A stretch of 64,000 nucleotides of DNA, taken from Rhodospirillaceae bacterium (GTDB lineage Bacteria; Pseudomonadota; Alphaproteobacteria; Rhodospirillales; UBA2165). Shown here piece by piece: positions 27,962 to 37,109 of this stretch (its first letter is position 1; every line of letters starts with the position of its first letter). The notes under the pieces were generated by a model that saw only the letters and a list, made by a program, of their open reading frames with translations, did no database searches and was not told the DNA's origin. The position numbers and the translations under genes are program-made. Where the stretch lies: the NCBI GenBank assembly GCA_018649725.1, contig JABIHH010000088.1, positions 62,001-126,000 of the forward strand, read 5' to 3'.

Positions 27962-28891
27962 CTATTCCGGCACACGCTGGCGTCTGGTATTAAAATCGAT
28001 ACCGCCGGCGACGGCCCATTCGGTGAAGGCTTCGTTGGATCTTTGGAAATCGCGGCTTTCCCATTTGTCGGTGCAATAGTCTTCATCTGTGAAGTATTCC
28101 GCCAAGGCACCGGCCGGGTTTTCGACATACCAGAAATAGGCTGATGACACCGGATGACGACCGGGCCCAATCTGAGTTTTCCAGCCGCATTTATCGACTT
28201 GCAGTCCGCCGCCAAAAACTTCATGGATATCACGCACCGTATAAGCGACATGGTTGAGGCCGGCTTTCTTGTCCGGCGTCTCGAGAATAAACATGCTGTG
28301 ATGCCCGCCGGGTGTAGAACAACGCAGAAATGTCCCTGCGCCTGGATAGCGGTCCGAGACCGCAAAGCCTAGAACATCTGTGTAGAACGCTTCGGTCGCG
28401 GCCAGATCAGATACAAAAAAGACAACATGACCAATTTTAACCGGCTCGGCCTTCTCATAGAAGGTGCTGGGCAGATCAAGCCGGGCATCGGGCTGATCCC
28501 AGGTGTTCATTGGCGAGCCTTTAACATCAACATCATGGCGCTGAGTGACACGGAACGACACGCTCAACCCATTAGGGTCGACGCAGGCCGGGCAGCCATC
28601 GACTTCACCATAACTCTCTTGGCCCGAAATTTTTTCCCGCACGACAGCGAGGTCAGCTTCGTCCTTAACGCCCCAGACCACATGGCGCATGGTCGAGCCT
28701 TCTTCGATCGCCGGTGGAAGCGCAGGATCGTCTGTGTGACAGAGCACAACTTCTGAGCCATCCATGGTTTTAAAGACCGCAACATTGTCGTCGACCGAGA
28801 CCTTGGTTAGGCCCCAATCTTCATAAAACCGAACGCATTCGCTTAAATCTTCGACGCCGTGGGTTATCTGATCAATTCCGGTAAAATTCAT
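27962..28891 (-). CDS. Extradiol ring-cleavage dioxygenase-like VOC protein
   Basis: A protein of about 309 residues with two VOC domains. The second has the Fe(II) ligand set of type I extradiol dioxygenases: His155 in I-G-H-V-V-F-F, His214 in L-N-H-V-A-Y-T-V, and Glu265 in A-E-Y-F-T-D-E-D. It is the last gene of the long minus-strand catabolic run, where it would open a catecholic ring made by the Rieske oxygenases. ATG at 28891 chosen: GGAG lies six bases upstream. Exact substrate unknown. Confidence 0.87.
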   Translation of the reverse strand: MNFTGIDQITHGVEDLSECVRFYEDWGLTKVSVDDNVAVFKTMDGSEVVLCHTDDPALPPAIEEGSTMRHVVWGVKDEADLAVVREKISGQESYGEVDGCPACVDPNGLSVSFRVTQRHDVDVKGSPMNTWDQPDARLDLPSTFYEKAEPVKIGHVVFFVSDLAATEAFYTDVLGFAVSDRYPGAGTFLRCSTPGGHHSMFILETPDKKAGLNHVAYTVRDIHEVFGGGLQVDKCGWKTQIGPGRHPVSSAYFWYVENPAGALAEYFTDEDYCTDKWESRDFQRSNEAFTEWAVAGGIDFNTRRQRVPE

Positions 28892-28902
28892 TTTTAGCTC
28901 CG

Positions 28903-29703
28903 CTACATACAAACATGCTGAGCGCGGTTTTTAAGCGCGCGTACGGCTGAATAAGCCGTTAAGGCTGAAGATTTTGGATTACTTGGCAAGGGATTGCCGA
29001 CGATGGTCACATCCATTTCACCAAAAGCGCCGCGCGCCTCAAGGTGATGGGTATTACCTTTGGCGCCGGGATCGGCCACGAGGGTTACTTGGGTTTCTTC
29101 GAAACCAAGCCCCGCCAAAGCAATCGTCGCGGCAACATTGGCATTTTTCGGATAGAGTTTAGCAGCCTGGCGGGCCGAGCCAGTATAAATAACGGTTGCC
29201 TCAGTAATTCCAGCCAAATCAAAGTCGTCATCTGCCGGCGTGCCCGACCAACTCATCGGTGGCTTCCTGGAGGTGTAGATCACCTCATCCAGGCTCTCAC
29301 CTTTTGCGGCGGCCAGCGCATCCATGCCGCCAATTGCTCCCGGCACAATAAAGAGCTGGGAATCGCCATTTCGGCTCGCCGCCTCAAGGCAGTCGAGTAG
29401 AACGGGATCAGATAGCGCACCAATCGAGATAACGCCAAAATCAATTCCTTGATCCAAAAAATACGGACCAAACTCAGCGACCGCTTCATGGCTGGCACAT
29501 TCCAGGACAAAATCCGGCACAGGGTTTAAATCTTCAATGGAAGAGATGACGCGAACCCGGTCATCTAATTCACCGCTTACCGCCTCCTCTTTTCCAGGGC
29601 GCACCAAAATCTGCTCGATCCGAACTTCAGGATCATCGACCAGCCTTTGGGTAACTTCCAATCCTATGGCACCGCAGCCAATTAGGAGAACAGATTCCTG
29701 CAT
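28903..29703 (-). CDS. L-aspartate dehydrogenase-like oxidoreductase (NadX family)
   Basis: A 266-residue NAD(P)-binding protein with Rossmann motif G-C-G-A-I-G, the G-G-M-D-A-L-A-A-A-K segment and N-A-N-V-A-A-T-I-A-L-A-G-L-G, followed by A-D-P-G-A-K-G-N-T-H-H with the catalytic His, all as in aspartate dehydrogenase. In this place, between an extradiol dioxygenase and a TPP enzyme and without nadA or nadC, a role in NAD synthesis is unlikely. A catabolic amino- or imino-acid dehydrogenase reaction is more plausible (inference). Confidence 0.82.
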   Translation of the reverse strand: MQESVLLIGCGAIGLEVTQRLVDDPEVRIEQILVRPGKEEAVSGELDDRVRVISSIEDLNPVPDFVLECASHEAVAEFGPYFLDQGIDFGVISIGALSDPVLLDCLEAASRNGDSQLFIVPGAIGGMDALAAAKGESLDEVIYTSRKPPMSWSGTPADDDFDLAGITEATVIYTGSARQAAKLYPKNANVAATIALAGLGFEETQVTLVADPGAKGNTHHLEARGAFGEMDVTIVGNPLPSNPKSSALTAYSAVRALKNRAQHVCM

Positions 29704-29706
29704 CGC

Positions 29707-31392
29707 TCAATCCTCTCCAACAGTTTCGAGAACTTTTTGGTCTTCGACTTGCTGCTTTACCGGCGGGCCACCAAAGGCACGAGCGAAAGGTCCGATCGAC
29801 GGCATATCCACTTCGATCATCGATGGCCCCTTTGAGCTAAGCGCCGCATCAAAAATATTTTGCAACGTTTTTAAGGTATCTAATTTTTGATAAGACCAGT
29901 CATTGCTCTCAGCAATTGCTTTGAAATCAGGTGTAAAGATATCTGAATAATAACGCCGCCCACCATATTCGGCATCCTGAATATTTTTAATCACTTCGTA
30001 ATCGTGGCTGTTCATCAGCACCATCACGATATTGACGCCTTCTTGAGCAGCTGTTGCCAGCTCGCCGATATTGACCTGCAACCCGCCATCACCGACGAGG
30101 CAGAAGACTTGCCGTTCGGGTGCGGCAATGGCAGCACCTATCGCCATCTGCATGCCCTGACCAATGCCACCGCCCAACGCATGCACACCGTCATAGGGGC
30201 CAGATATCAACACGCCCCGATTGCCCCAGGTGCTGTTTGAAATGGTAACATCACGTGCCCAGATAAAATCTTTGTCGGCGCTCGCCTGTACGACATCGAC
30301 CAATTTATCGTAGGGCAGCAAGCCGTCCCGCATAAAAGTGACGGCCTCTGCACGCGTCGCTTTCAAATCTGCCAAAAAGGCCGGATCGATCTGCATTTTG
30401 CCGTCAAGCGCATCTGCTAAAGCGTCAAGCGCACGGGCAGAATCAGCTTGGGCAAAATGGTCTGCGATGTAAGGACGCCCGCTTTGCGCCGCCTCATCAA
30501 CATCAATCTGATAGAGCGGGCTCGGCAGTTTAAGCTTATATTTAAGCGTCTCGTTACCGCGTAATCTGGATCCCACCACCAGCATCGCATCACATGTGCC
30601 GTAGAAATCTTCCACGCAGCCATACATGTTAAAGGCCCCTAAGGTTTGAGGGTGGTCTTCTGGAATAATGCCGCGGCCCTGAACAGACGTCACCACGCCA
30701 AAGCCCATATCAACCAAACGCCGCACGGCATCACCGGCATGTCTGGCCCCGCCGCCCAGCCACAACATGGGCCGCTTAGCCGATGCCAAACGCGCTGCCA
30801 ATTCGTCAATCGCTGCGCCATCGTAAGGAGGTGCCGGAATCGGCAATGGCGTCAAATCTTCGGACCAATCGACCATCGTATGCTGGATATCAATCGGCAC
30901 TTCAACACTGACCGGACCGGTTGGCGCGGTCAGGGCTTCACGAACCGCTTCTTTGAAAATATCCAGCGCGCTTTCAGGAGATGTCACCCGGTACGCTTTC
31001 TTGGAAACCGCTTTGAGCATGGTGAGTTGATCACGTGCTTCATGAATGTAGGAATGGTTTTTATCCAAATGCGGCGTCTCAATCTGGCCTGTGATATGCA
31101 GCAAAGCCGTGCCGGCGGTCTGCGCTTCAACCATGGAGCCTGCCGCATTGCCGGCTGCCACGCCGGTACTTGTGAAAGCAACGCCCAAGCGTTGTCCTAC
31201 CCGGGCGTAGGCGTCCGCCATATTAACCGCGCCCGCCTCACCTCTGGCCGAGACATAGCGGATTTTGCCGCGCTTTCCGATGGCGTCCAAAAACGGCATG
31301 TTGTGGATTGAGATCACCCCAAAAGCAGCGCCGACGCCACATTCTTCCAGGAATGCCGCTATTACTTCGCCTATTGTCGCTTTATCCGACAT
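29707..31392 (-). CDS. Thiamine-diphosphate-dependent enzyme (acetolactate synthase/benzoylformate decarboxylase-like)
   Basis: A protein of about 561 residues. It shows the N-terminal PYR domain with G-V-I-S-I-H-N, the central domain, and a C-terminal TPP motif G-D-G-G-L-Q-V-N-I-G-E-L, ending M-V-L-M-N-S-H-D. This is a 2-oxoacid decarboxylase or carboligase. The ATG at 31392 was preferred since AGGAGG lies upstream; it overlaps the preceding SDR gene by 11 bp. Expected to decarboxylate a 2-oxoacid produced by ring cleavage. Confidence 0.88.
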   Translation of the reverse strand: MSDKATIGEVIAAFLEECGVGAAFGVISIHNMPFLDAIGKRGKIRYVSARGEAGAVNMADAYARVGQRLGVAFTSTGVAAGNAAGSMVEAQTAGTALLHITGQIETPHLDKNHSYIHEARDQLTMLKAVSKKAYRVTSPESALDIFKEAVREALTAPTGPVSVEVPIDIQHTMVDWSEDLTPLPIPAPPYDGAAIDELAARLASAKRPMLWLGGGARHAGDAVRRLVDMGFGVVTSVQGRGIIPEDHPQTLGAFNMYGCVEDFYGTCDAMLVVGSRLRGNETLKYKLKLPSPLYQIDVDEAAQSGRPYIADHFAQADSARALDALADALDGKMQIDPAFLADLKATRAEAVTFMRDGLLPYDKLVDVVQASADKDFIWARDVTISNSTWGNRGVLISGPYDGVHALGGGIGQGMQMAIGAAIAAPERQVFCLVGDGGLQVNIGELATAAQEGVNIVMVLMNSHDYEVIKNIQDAEYGGRRYYSDIFTPDFKAIAESNDWSYQKLDTLKTLQNIFDAALSSKGPSMIEVDMPSIGPFARAFGGPPVKQQVEDQKVLETVGED

Positions 31393-32176
31393 GTCTGGAA
31401 TATCCTCCTGAGATATCAATTGTTGAGCCCGTCGTATAAGAAGACATCGGCGTGCCTAAGAAAAAGATCGCATTGGCTGCCTCTTCCGGCTTGCCGAAAC
31501 GAGCTAACGGAATGCCTTTATCAACGGCTTGTTGGCGCACCCAGGCATCATAATCATTGCCCGCATTTTCAGCTACTTCAAACCGACGCTGCCACTGGCC
31601 AGATTCGACCACACCAATCAAAATGGAGTTAATGCGAATGGCTGGAGCAAGCTCTCTCGCCATCGAATGGATGAGGCTTAGCTGACCGGCCCGGGCGGCC
31701 GATGTGGCAACCAAACGTGGCTCGGGCTGGCGCGACAGTAAGGAGCTGACACAGACGATGGCGCCACTGCCAGACTTTTCGAGAGCGGCTTGAAAGCCTT
31801 TGCTAGGATGAAGTACACCAAAGAACTTCAGCTCCAATTCTTCCCGCCACGCGTCATCATCAGTATCCGCAAAAGTCGACAACCTAGCCTGTCCGGCATT
31901 GTTCACCAGCGTGTCGACGCCGCCGAAACGATCGACGACCGCAGCGGCAAAATCTTTAACCTGAGCTTTATCCAACACATCACATTGCACACCCAGCAAG
32001 CGCTCGTCACCAAACGTCGCCTCAATGTTTTGGAGAGCTGCATCAAGGCGACCACCATCACGTCCGCATACCGCAACATTGGCACCCGCCTCAAGAAAGC
32101 GTTTGGCCGTCGCGAGCCCAATACCCGATGTGCCGCCGGTCACTACGATGGTGCGTCCTGTAACATCCATACTCAT
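31382..32176 (-). CDS. Short-chain dehydrogenase-like protein with altered catalytic residues
   Basis: A 264-residue SDR fold with G-G-T-S-G-I-G for nucleotide binding and V-N-N-A-G. At the catalytic site the usual Y-x-x-x-K reads T158-S-A-A-R162 in V-A-T-S-A-A-R-A-G, so both Tyr and Lys are replaced; Ser144/145 remains. Classical SDR activity is therefore doubtful. It may be a divergent enzyme (dehydratase, isomerase or decarboxylase) or a regulatory fold. It lies between IclR and the TPP enzyme. Confidence 0.85.
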   Translation of the reverse strand: MSMDVTGRTIVVTGGTSGIGLATAKRFLEAGANVAVCGRDGGRLDAALQNIEATFGDERLLGVQCDVLDKAQVKDFAAAVVDRFGGVDTLVNNAGQARLSTFADTDDDAWREELELKFFGVLHPSKGFQAALEKSGSGAIVCVSSLLSRQPEPRLVATSAARAGQLSLIHSMARELAPAIRINSILIGVVESGQWQRRFEVAENAGNDYDAWVRQQAVDKGIPLARFGKPEEAANAIFFLGTPMSSYTTGSTIDISGGYSRHVG

Positions 32177-32203
32177 TTAATCCGTCCTAAATCCCACATA
32201 ATC

Positions 32204-33022
32204 TTAGTTGGGGTGATAATTTAATTGCCGGGATAGTTCCTCTGCCGCCTGCAATACCCGCTGCAAAATCTTTCCTTCAACATCGGCGCGCTCTACCGTG
32301 CCGTCTTGATAGGTTACATTTATCGCCGCAACGACGCGCCGGGAACTGTCCCTCACTTGCGCCGCAATTGAGCCAATACCATTTTCGAAATAGGCCTCAC
32401 TGATGGCGTAGCCGCGCTCACGGTCTTGCTCCAAAATTTTTGTCAGTTCACCCAAAGTTGTCGGCGTTTGATCTGAAAACTTTGAAAGCTTGCCCGTCGG
32501 ATAGACCTGCTTGAGCTCGACCGTCGACAAGTCAGCCAACAACATCCGACCCAAAACTGTGCCATGCGCCGGCAGTCGTGTGCCGATATTGACAGCACTC
32601 GCAAACGTACTTTTGGCAGCCGCCTTCACGACAAACACAACATCCCAGCCATCTCTAATGACCAAGTGAGCGGAGAAACCTGTATCGTCTCGGAGCTTTT
32701 CCAGAACGGGCCGCGCCAATTCTGTGACTTCAAGCGACGCTAAGAACTCAAATCCAAGAGCGAGAACGCCAACACCCAATCGATAATCGCTGGTATTTTT
32801 AACCTTCTCCAGAAATCCCATAAATTCCAAAGTCTGCATCAAACGAAACACCGTAGAGCGCGGAATACCGAGCTCTTTGGCGATCTCCGGTGCCCCAATT
32901 TCGGTCCGATTCCGATTGAAAGATCGCAAGATTTGCAAGCCCCGCTGCAAGCCCGGCACAATATATTTTTGGGCAATCTCGTTGGTCTCAACCTCATCAA
33001 TAAGCTTATTTGCATCAGGCAT
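32204..33022 (-). CDS. IclR family transcriptional regulator
   Basis: A protein of about 272 residues with an N-terminal winged-helix (G-A-P-E-I-A-K-E-L-G-I-P-R-S-T-V-F-R-L) and a C-terminal IclR effector domain (A-Y-F-E-N-G-I-G-S-I-A-A-Q-V-R-D). IclR proteins commonly control aromatic degradation operons. ATG at 33022 overlaps the stop of the hydrolase gene upstream by 8 bp, so it is co-transcribed with the pathway. Its operator is not identified here. Confidence 0.92.
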   Translation of the reverse strand: MPDANKLIDEVETNEIAQKYIVPGLQRGLQILRSFNRNRTEIGAPEIAKELGIPRSTVFRLMQTLEFMGFLEKVKNTSDYRLGVGVLALGFEFLASLEVTELARPVLEKLRDDTGFSAHLVIRDGWDVVFVVKAAAKSTFASAVNIGTRLPAHGTVLGRMLLADLSTVELKQVYPTGKLSKFSDQTPTTLGELTKILEQDRERGYAISEAYFENGIGSIAAQVRDSSRRVVAAINVTYQDGTVERADVEGKILQRVLQAAEELSRQLNYHPN

Positions 33023-33878
33023 TGCGGGCCTCCACAAAACTTAAAACGGCTTGATTGAATTGCGCTGGATTTTCGACGTAAGACGCATGGCCGACATTGG
33101 GCAAAGTTTGATAGTCCGCGTTGGAATAAGCCGCCGCTATTTTGCGGCATCCTGCTTCCGGTGTGACGCTGTCTTCGCCGCCGCACATAACAAGAACCGG
33201 CCCATTATATTTGCCCGCATCGGCAATCAAATCGCCATGTGCCAACATGTGAGCTGCTTGCGCATGACCGTCCACGCGCAGCTTGCTCATATTCCAGCGC
33301 ACCATCGCCAAGGCGTCATCGGATGAAGTAGCCGATAAGAGCACCGATGAACGTGCCGCCGCCAGGCCTTCAGGGCCAAGCTTATTCATATTGTTCAAAC
33401 GGGCCGACAGTTTTTCAGCTCTTACCGCCTCATCGGCGCCACCGTACCCATTTGCCGGATCAGCCAATATCAGGGCCTTGCCAATAACTGCTCCGCCAGC
33501 CGCATAAGCACCTGCCATTAAGGCGCCTAAGGAATGACCAATTAAAATTTCTGGATTGGCGTTTAGCCCCGCCAGGAAATCACCAAGCGCCGCCGCATAA
33601 TCAGCAGCCTTTGGGGTGTCTACAGACAATACGCTAGATGCACCATAGCCCGGCGCGTCCCAGGCGATTACCCGATAGCGATCTGACAGATTTTTTAATT
33701 GATGCGCCCAAGATCCGGAGGCCGAGCCAATGCCGTGCAACAAAACCATCACCCGGCCATCTTTAGGCCCTTTCTCCCGGTAGGAGAAAATACGATCACC
33801 CAACTCAAGCCATTGCAGAGGAAAGTCTTCCTCCACTTGCTTGATCAAAGGGCTATCGATGGTGACGGTATTATCCAT
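33015..33878 (-). CDS. Alpha/beta hydrolase, probable ring-cleavage product hydrolase
   Basis: A 287-residue alpha/beta hydrolase. The nucleophile is in G-H-S-L-G-A-L-M-A, the oxyanion-hole H-G-I-G-S-A-S-G near residue 48, and the catalytic His in N-V-G-H-A-S-Y-V. By position, with an extradiol dioxygenase and Rieske oxygenases, it may hydrolyse a C-C bond (MhpC/BphD type), but an esterase or lactonase role is equally possible. Confidence 0.87.
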   Translation of the reverse strand: MDNTVTIDSPLIKQVEEDFPLQWLELGDRIFSYREKGPKDGRVMVLLHGIGSASGSWAHQLKNLSDRYRVIAWDAPGYGASSVLSVDTPKAADYAAALGDFLAGLNANPEILIGHSLGALMAGAYAAGGAVIGKALILADPANGYGGADEAVRAEKLSARLNNMNKLGPEGLAAARSSVLLSATSSDDALAMVRWNMSKLRVDGHAQAAHMLAHGDLIADAGKYNGPVLVMCGGEDSVTPEAGCRKIAAAYSNADYQTLPNVGHASYVENPAQFNQAVLSFVEARNA

Positions 33879-33886
33879 AGGTCAAA

Positions 33887-34435
33887 TTACCCGACACTTG
33901 GCCGTTTGATTTTGGATAGGGGATGGTCATCCGGATAGGTTGGAATGTTCGGCTTTTTATTGCCAAGCATCACAAACATCAGACCTTCTTCCTGGCCGAC
34001 ATTCTCCAGACCGCGCCAAACATTCGGCGGCACGGAAATAAGATCGCGCTCAACCAAAGTGGTCTCATAATGCTCATCGCCCAGATCAATAAAGAGTTTG
34101 ATCTTGCCCTTCAGCACAAAGAACACTTCCTCGACATCATTGTGATTATGCGACGGGCCTTCACAGCCGGCCGGCAGCACCATCGTCGAAAAAGTAAAGT
34201 GCTCAGACGGCACCGTGTTTTCATCGTTTTGAACGCCGGCAGCACCGGTGCCCATGTAGCGCATCTGCGCCCGGGCATATTTCGGATCATAATCGGCTTG
34301 GAATTTCAGCGCATTCCAATCATAGGTCCGACCTTCAAACCGCGCTACTCGACTTTCCACAAAATCGCCGAGGCTCATCCCATCTGGTTTGTGATAGGTT
34401 GGGAAATCATCGCTTGCTTTTACATCATCTGGCAT
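33887..34435 (-). CDS. Cupin domain protein
   Basis: A 182-residue single-domain cupin with the metal site S-H-N-H-N-D-V-E-E-V-F-F-V-L-K-G and the second cupin motif L-I-S-V-P-P-N-V-W-R-G-L. Such proteins in catabolic clusters act as dioxygenases, isomerases or metal-dependent binding proteins. Function here unknown. A related but different cupin is on the plus arm (50297). Confidence 0.8.
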   Translation of the reverse strand: MPDDVKASDDFPTYHKPDGMSLGDFVESRVARFEGRTYDWNALKFQADYDPKYARAQMRYMGTGAAGVQNDENTVPSEHFTFSTMVLPAGCEGPSHNHNDVEEVFFVLKGKIKLFIDLGDEHYETTLVERDLISVPPNVWRGLENVGQEEGLMFVMLGNKKPNIPTYPDDHPLSKIKRPSVG

Positions 34436-34465
34436 TGGTACTCTCCTTCAAAATTGAATTCAAAA

Positions 34466-35215
34466 TTAGTTCATGACAAAGCCGCCATTTACCGGCAGGC
34501 ATTGGCCCGTCACGAAATCGGCAGCGTCGGACAGCAAAAACAAAGCTGTCCCGGTTATGTCCCCTGGCATTTGCTCTCGTTGCATGGAGCGGCCTTGGAT
34601 ATAGTGTTGTTTTCTGTTCTCTGGAACGTATTCGGTCGCCTCGACCAAGGTGAGGCCGGGCGCAATACAATTGACGGCAATACCCTCTTCCCCAAGCTCT
34701 CTCGACATTGAGCGGGTCATCGAAATAATGGCACCCTTGCTGGCGACATAGGCCATGAGTTTGGGCGCGCCCCATATCGCTGTGTCGGACGCAATATTGA
34801 CGATCTTGCCATTGTCTCCGGCGGCCAAATGCGGCACCGCAGCTTTGCTCATCAGCCACGTGCCCCGTACATTGACATCCATAACGGTGTCCCAAACCTC
34901 AACTTCAATTGACATCATGGTTGGGCCGCCAATACCCGTCGCAATCGCGCCGCAATTGACCAGACCATCCAGCCCGCCTAATTGGTCGACCACACCCGCC
35001 ATACAGTTTTCGATCGAGCCCGGCTCCGCCAAATCCAGCGGAACAAACACGGCGCCCATTTCGTTGGCCGCTTTTTGCCCAACGTCTTCCAAGATATCGG
35101 CAATCGCAATTTGCGCACCGGCAGCAACCGCTGCTTCGGCAAAAGCTTGCCCAAGCCCACGCGCACCGCCCGTGATCAAAATACGCTTACCTTCCAGGGA
35201 GACCGTTGAACTCAT
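34466..35215 (-). CDS. Short-chain dehydrogenase/reductase with intact catalytic site
   Basis: A 249-residue classical SDR. The nucleotide motif is G-G-A-R-G-L-G near residue 16, and the active site is M-A-Y156-V-A-S-K160-G. The N-N-A-G motif is altered to V-N-C-G-A. Following a Rieske oxygenase, it is a plausible cis-dihydrodiol dehydrogenase that re-aromatises the ring (inference). Unlike the SDR at 31382, all catalytic residues are present. Confidence 0.9.
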   Translation of the reverse strand: MSSTVSLEGKRILITGGARGLGQAFAEAAVAAGAQIAIADILEDVGQKAANEMGAVFVPLDLAEPGSIENCMAGVVDQLGGLDGLVNCGAIATGIGGPTMMSIEVEVWDTVMDVNVRGTWLMSKAAVPHLAAGDNGKIVNIASDTAIWGAPKLMAYVASKGAIISMTRSMSRELGEEGIAVNCIAPGLTLVEATEYVPENRKQHYIQGRSMQREQMPGDITGTALFLLSDAADFVTGQCLPVNGGFVMN

Positions 35216-35220
35216 CGTAA

Positions 35221-36255
35221 TTACTCAGCCGCCACGAGAGTTTTAAGCTGCTCTTCGGCTTTTTGCTTCAAGATCCGGCGCACGCGCGCTAAGCCTTGGT
35301 CATGATCATAAAGCAGCTCATTATCACGCGCATCTGGTGCCATATCCTGCAACAAGATCCGATCCTGCTCCAAAACATCCCAATGAAGTTTTTCCAGGCG
35401 ATTGCGGTACATAAAGCGCCATACATCTTTTTTCCAGCCTTCAACTTTACGAATGCGCCAGAAGAAAACCTGGCAATGCTCTTCATCAACCGGCGTCGCA
35501 AAGCCAACGATATAGAAGCTGCCACCAGGGCCTGCTGATTTACGATATGGAATGGAAAGACGTAGCCAGATCGTACCGGTATCACCGATTTCCACCCAAT
35601 CAAAATTGACATCGCGCTGGCCAACTTTCTCGAAGATCAAGCCTTCGTCGGTCTTAACGATTTGCATTTCGGCTTCTTTGTCGCCCCACGCCATGGTGTG
35701 CGAAACGGCATGGAGATAAGCGCCATGCATGGGGTCCATCACATTATCGACGGCATAGCGATAATTACAGTTCCACATCGATGTGGTGACGAAATTACTG
35801 TACTCGTCTGAGGTTAATTGCTCAGGCAGATTGAGCTCGCAAGGCTCAGGATTGGCGTCATCGCCGAAATACAGGAAAATGGCACCTTCGATTTCTTTTA
35901 CCGGATAGCTTTTGGTGGTCTTCTTACCTTCCATCGCACAATTGCTGACGGCCGGCACATCAGCAACCACGCCGTCACCCTTCACTTCTACGCCATGATA
36001 CCAGCAAGCCAAACGATCGCCGAGATTCCAGCCCAACGACATCCGAGCACCGCGGTGCGGGCAGCGATCTTCAATCGCATGAACCGCGCCGTCATTGTCT
36101 CGCCAAATGGCAATATTCTCTGAAAGCCGCGTAATCCCGACCGGATCATTGCGCACCCCCCAACTTGGTAAAACGGGATACCACATATTCTTCAGGCCAA
36201 TATTGACACGTTTATCAATCATTTCCTGGGTTACGTCATTCATTCCATCGGGCAT
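35221..36255 (-). CDS. Rieske 2Fe-2S ring-hydroxylating oxygenase, alpha subunit (A)
   Basis: A 344-residue oxygenase. The Rieske cluster ligands are C65-P-H67 and C84-W-Y-H87. The catalytic mononuclear iron motif N171-x-x-D174-x-x-H177-x4-H182 is N-V-M-D-P-M-H-G-A-Y-L-H. Size and motif place it with VanA-like, beta-less oxygenases. Its ligand positions are identical to those of the second oxygenase gene at 37533. No ferredoxin or reductase is encoded nearby. It likely hydroxylates or demethylates an aromatic ring. Confidence 0.92.
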   Translation of the reverse strand: MPDGMNDVTQEMIDKRVNIGLKNMWYPVLPSWGVRNDPVGITRLSENIAIWRDNDGAVHAIEDRCPHRGARMSLGWNLGDRLACWYHGVEVKGDGVVADVPAVSNCAMEGKKTTKSYPVKEIEGAIFLYFGDDANPEPCELNLPEQLTSDEYSNFVTTSMWNCNYRYAVDNVMDPMHGAYLHAVSHTMAWGDKEAEMQIVKTDEGLIFEKVGQRDVNFDWVEIGDTGTIWLRLSIPYRKSAGPGGSFYIVGFATPVDEEHCQVFFWRIRKVEGWKKDVWRFMYRNRLEKLHWDVLEQDRILLQDMAPDARDNELLYDHDQGLARVRRILKQKAEEQLKTLVAAE

Positions 36256-36299
36256 TTTTTCTTCCTCACTCAGCTAAAATTCTCAATTCTAAATTTCGT

Positions 36300-37088
36300 C
36301 TAAATTTGATTAAATTCATTACGCGGCATGTAATGCAGCACGCGTTTTTCCAGAAAAACCACGCCGATATAGGCGAGAATACCGACCAGCGTCATCATGA
36401 CGATGGCAACAAATACCAGGGCGGTATTGCCGGAACCACCGCCACCAACGAGCACAGCGCCCAAACCTTCACTACCGCCAACCATTTCACCGACGGCGAC
36501 ACCAATGATGGCCAGCGTCGAGCCGATCCGCAGACCGGAGAAAAGCGGCGGCATGGCATCGCGAAATTCGATCATCTTAAAAATCTGCCAGCGCGTAGCA
36601 TTAAAGGTTCGGGCGAGATTGATCATGTCGGGATCGACGGTGCGGATTGCGCTCAGTACGTTGACCATAATTGGGAAAAACACGATCAACACCGCGACCA
36701 GAATTTTGGGATAGACGGTGAAGCCAAACCACACAACGAACAGCGGTGCAAAGGCGACTTTCGGGGCGATTTGCAGCGCCAATATATAAGGCGATAAAAT
36801 AAACTCGGCCTTTGGCGAGACGCCAAGCACATAGCCGATTACCATGCCCAGCAAAGAGCCAACGGTAAATCCAACGATGGTTGAAAGCAGGGTAACGCCG
36901 GTGTGATAAAACAGCCGCTCATTGTCGATTGAATGGACAAATTCAAAAAAGACCGAAGAGGCAGAGGGGATGATATAAGGCGGGATTTCAAACAACATTG
37001 GGCCCCATTCCCACGCCGCCAAAAAACCAAGAAGCACAGCAATACTGAGCCAAATGCTGCCTTGATTTTCATTAGATGAATTCGCCAT
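36300..37088 (-). CDS. ABC transporter permease (SsuC/TauC type)
   Basis: A 262-residue inner-membrane permease with about six transmembrane segments. The cytoplasmic EAA-loop equivalent is N-L-A-R-T-F-N-A-T-R-W-Q-I-F-K. It matches nitrate/sulfonate/taurine-type importers and pairs with the substrate-binding protein (39252) and ATPase (40283), although the oxygenase genes separate them. Presumed to import the pathway substrate. Confidence 0.88.
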   Translation of the reverse strand: MANSSNENQGSIWLSIAVLLGFLAAWEWGPMLFEIPPYIIPSASSVFFEFVHSIDNERLFYHTGVTLLSTIVGFTVGSLLGMVIGYVLGVSPKAEFILSPYILALQIAPKVAFAPLFVVWFGFTVYPKILVAVLIVFFPIMVNVLSAIRTVDPDMINLARTFNATRWQIFKMIEFRDAMPPLFSGLRIGSTLAIIGVAVGEMVGGSEGLGAVLVGGGGSGNTALVFVAIVMMTLVGILAYIGVVFLEKRVLHYMPRNEFNQI

Positions 37089-37109
37089 TTCTAAAAATTC
37101 ACTTTCAAT

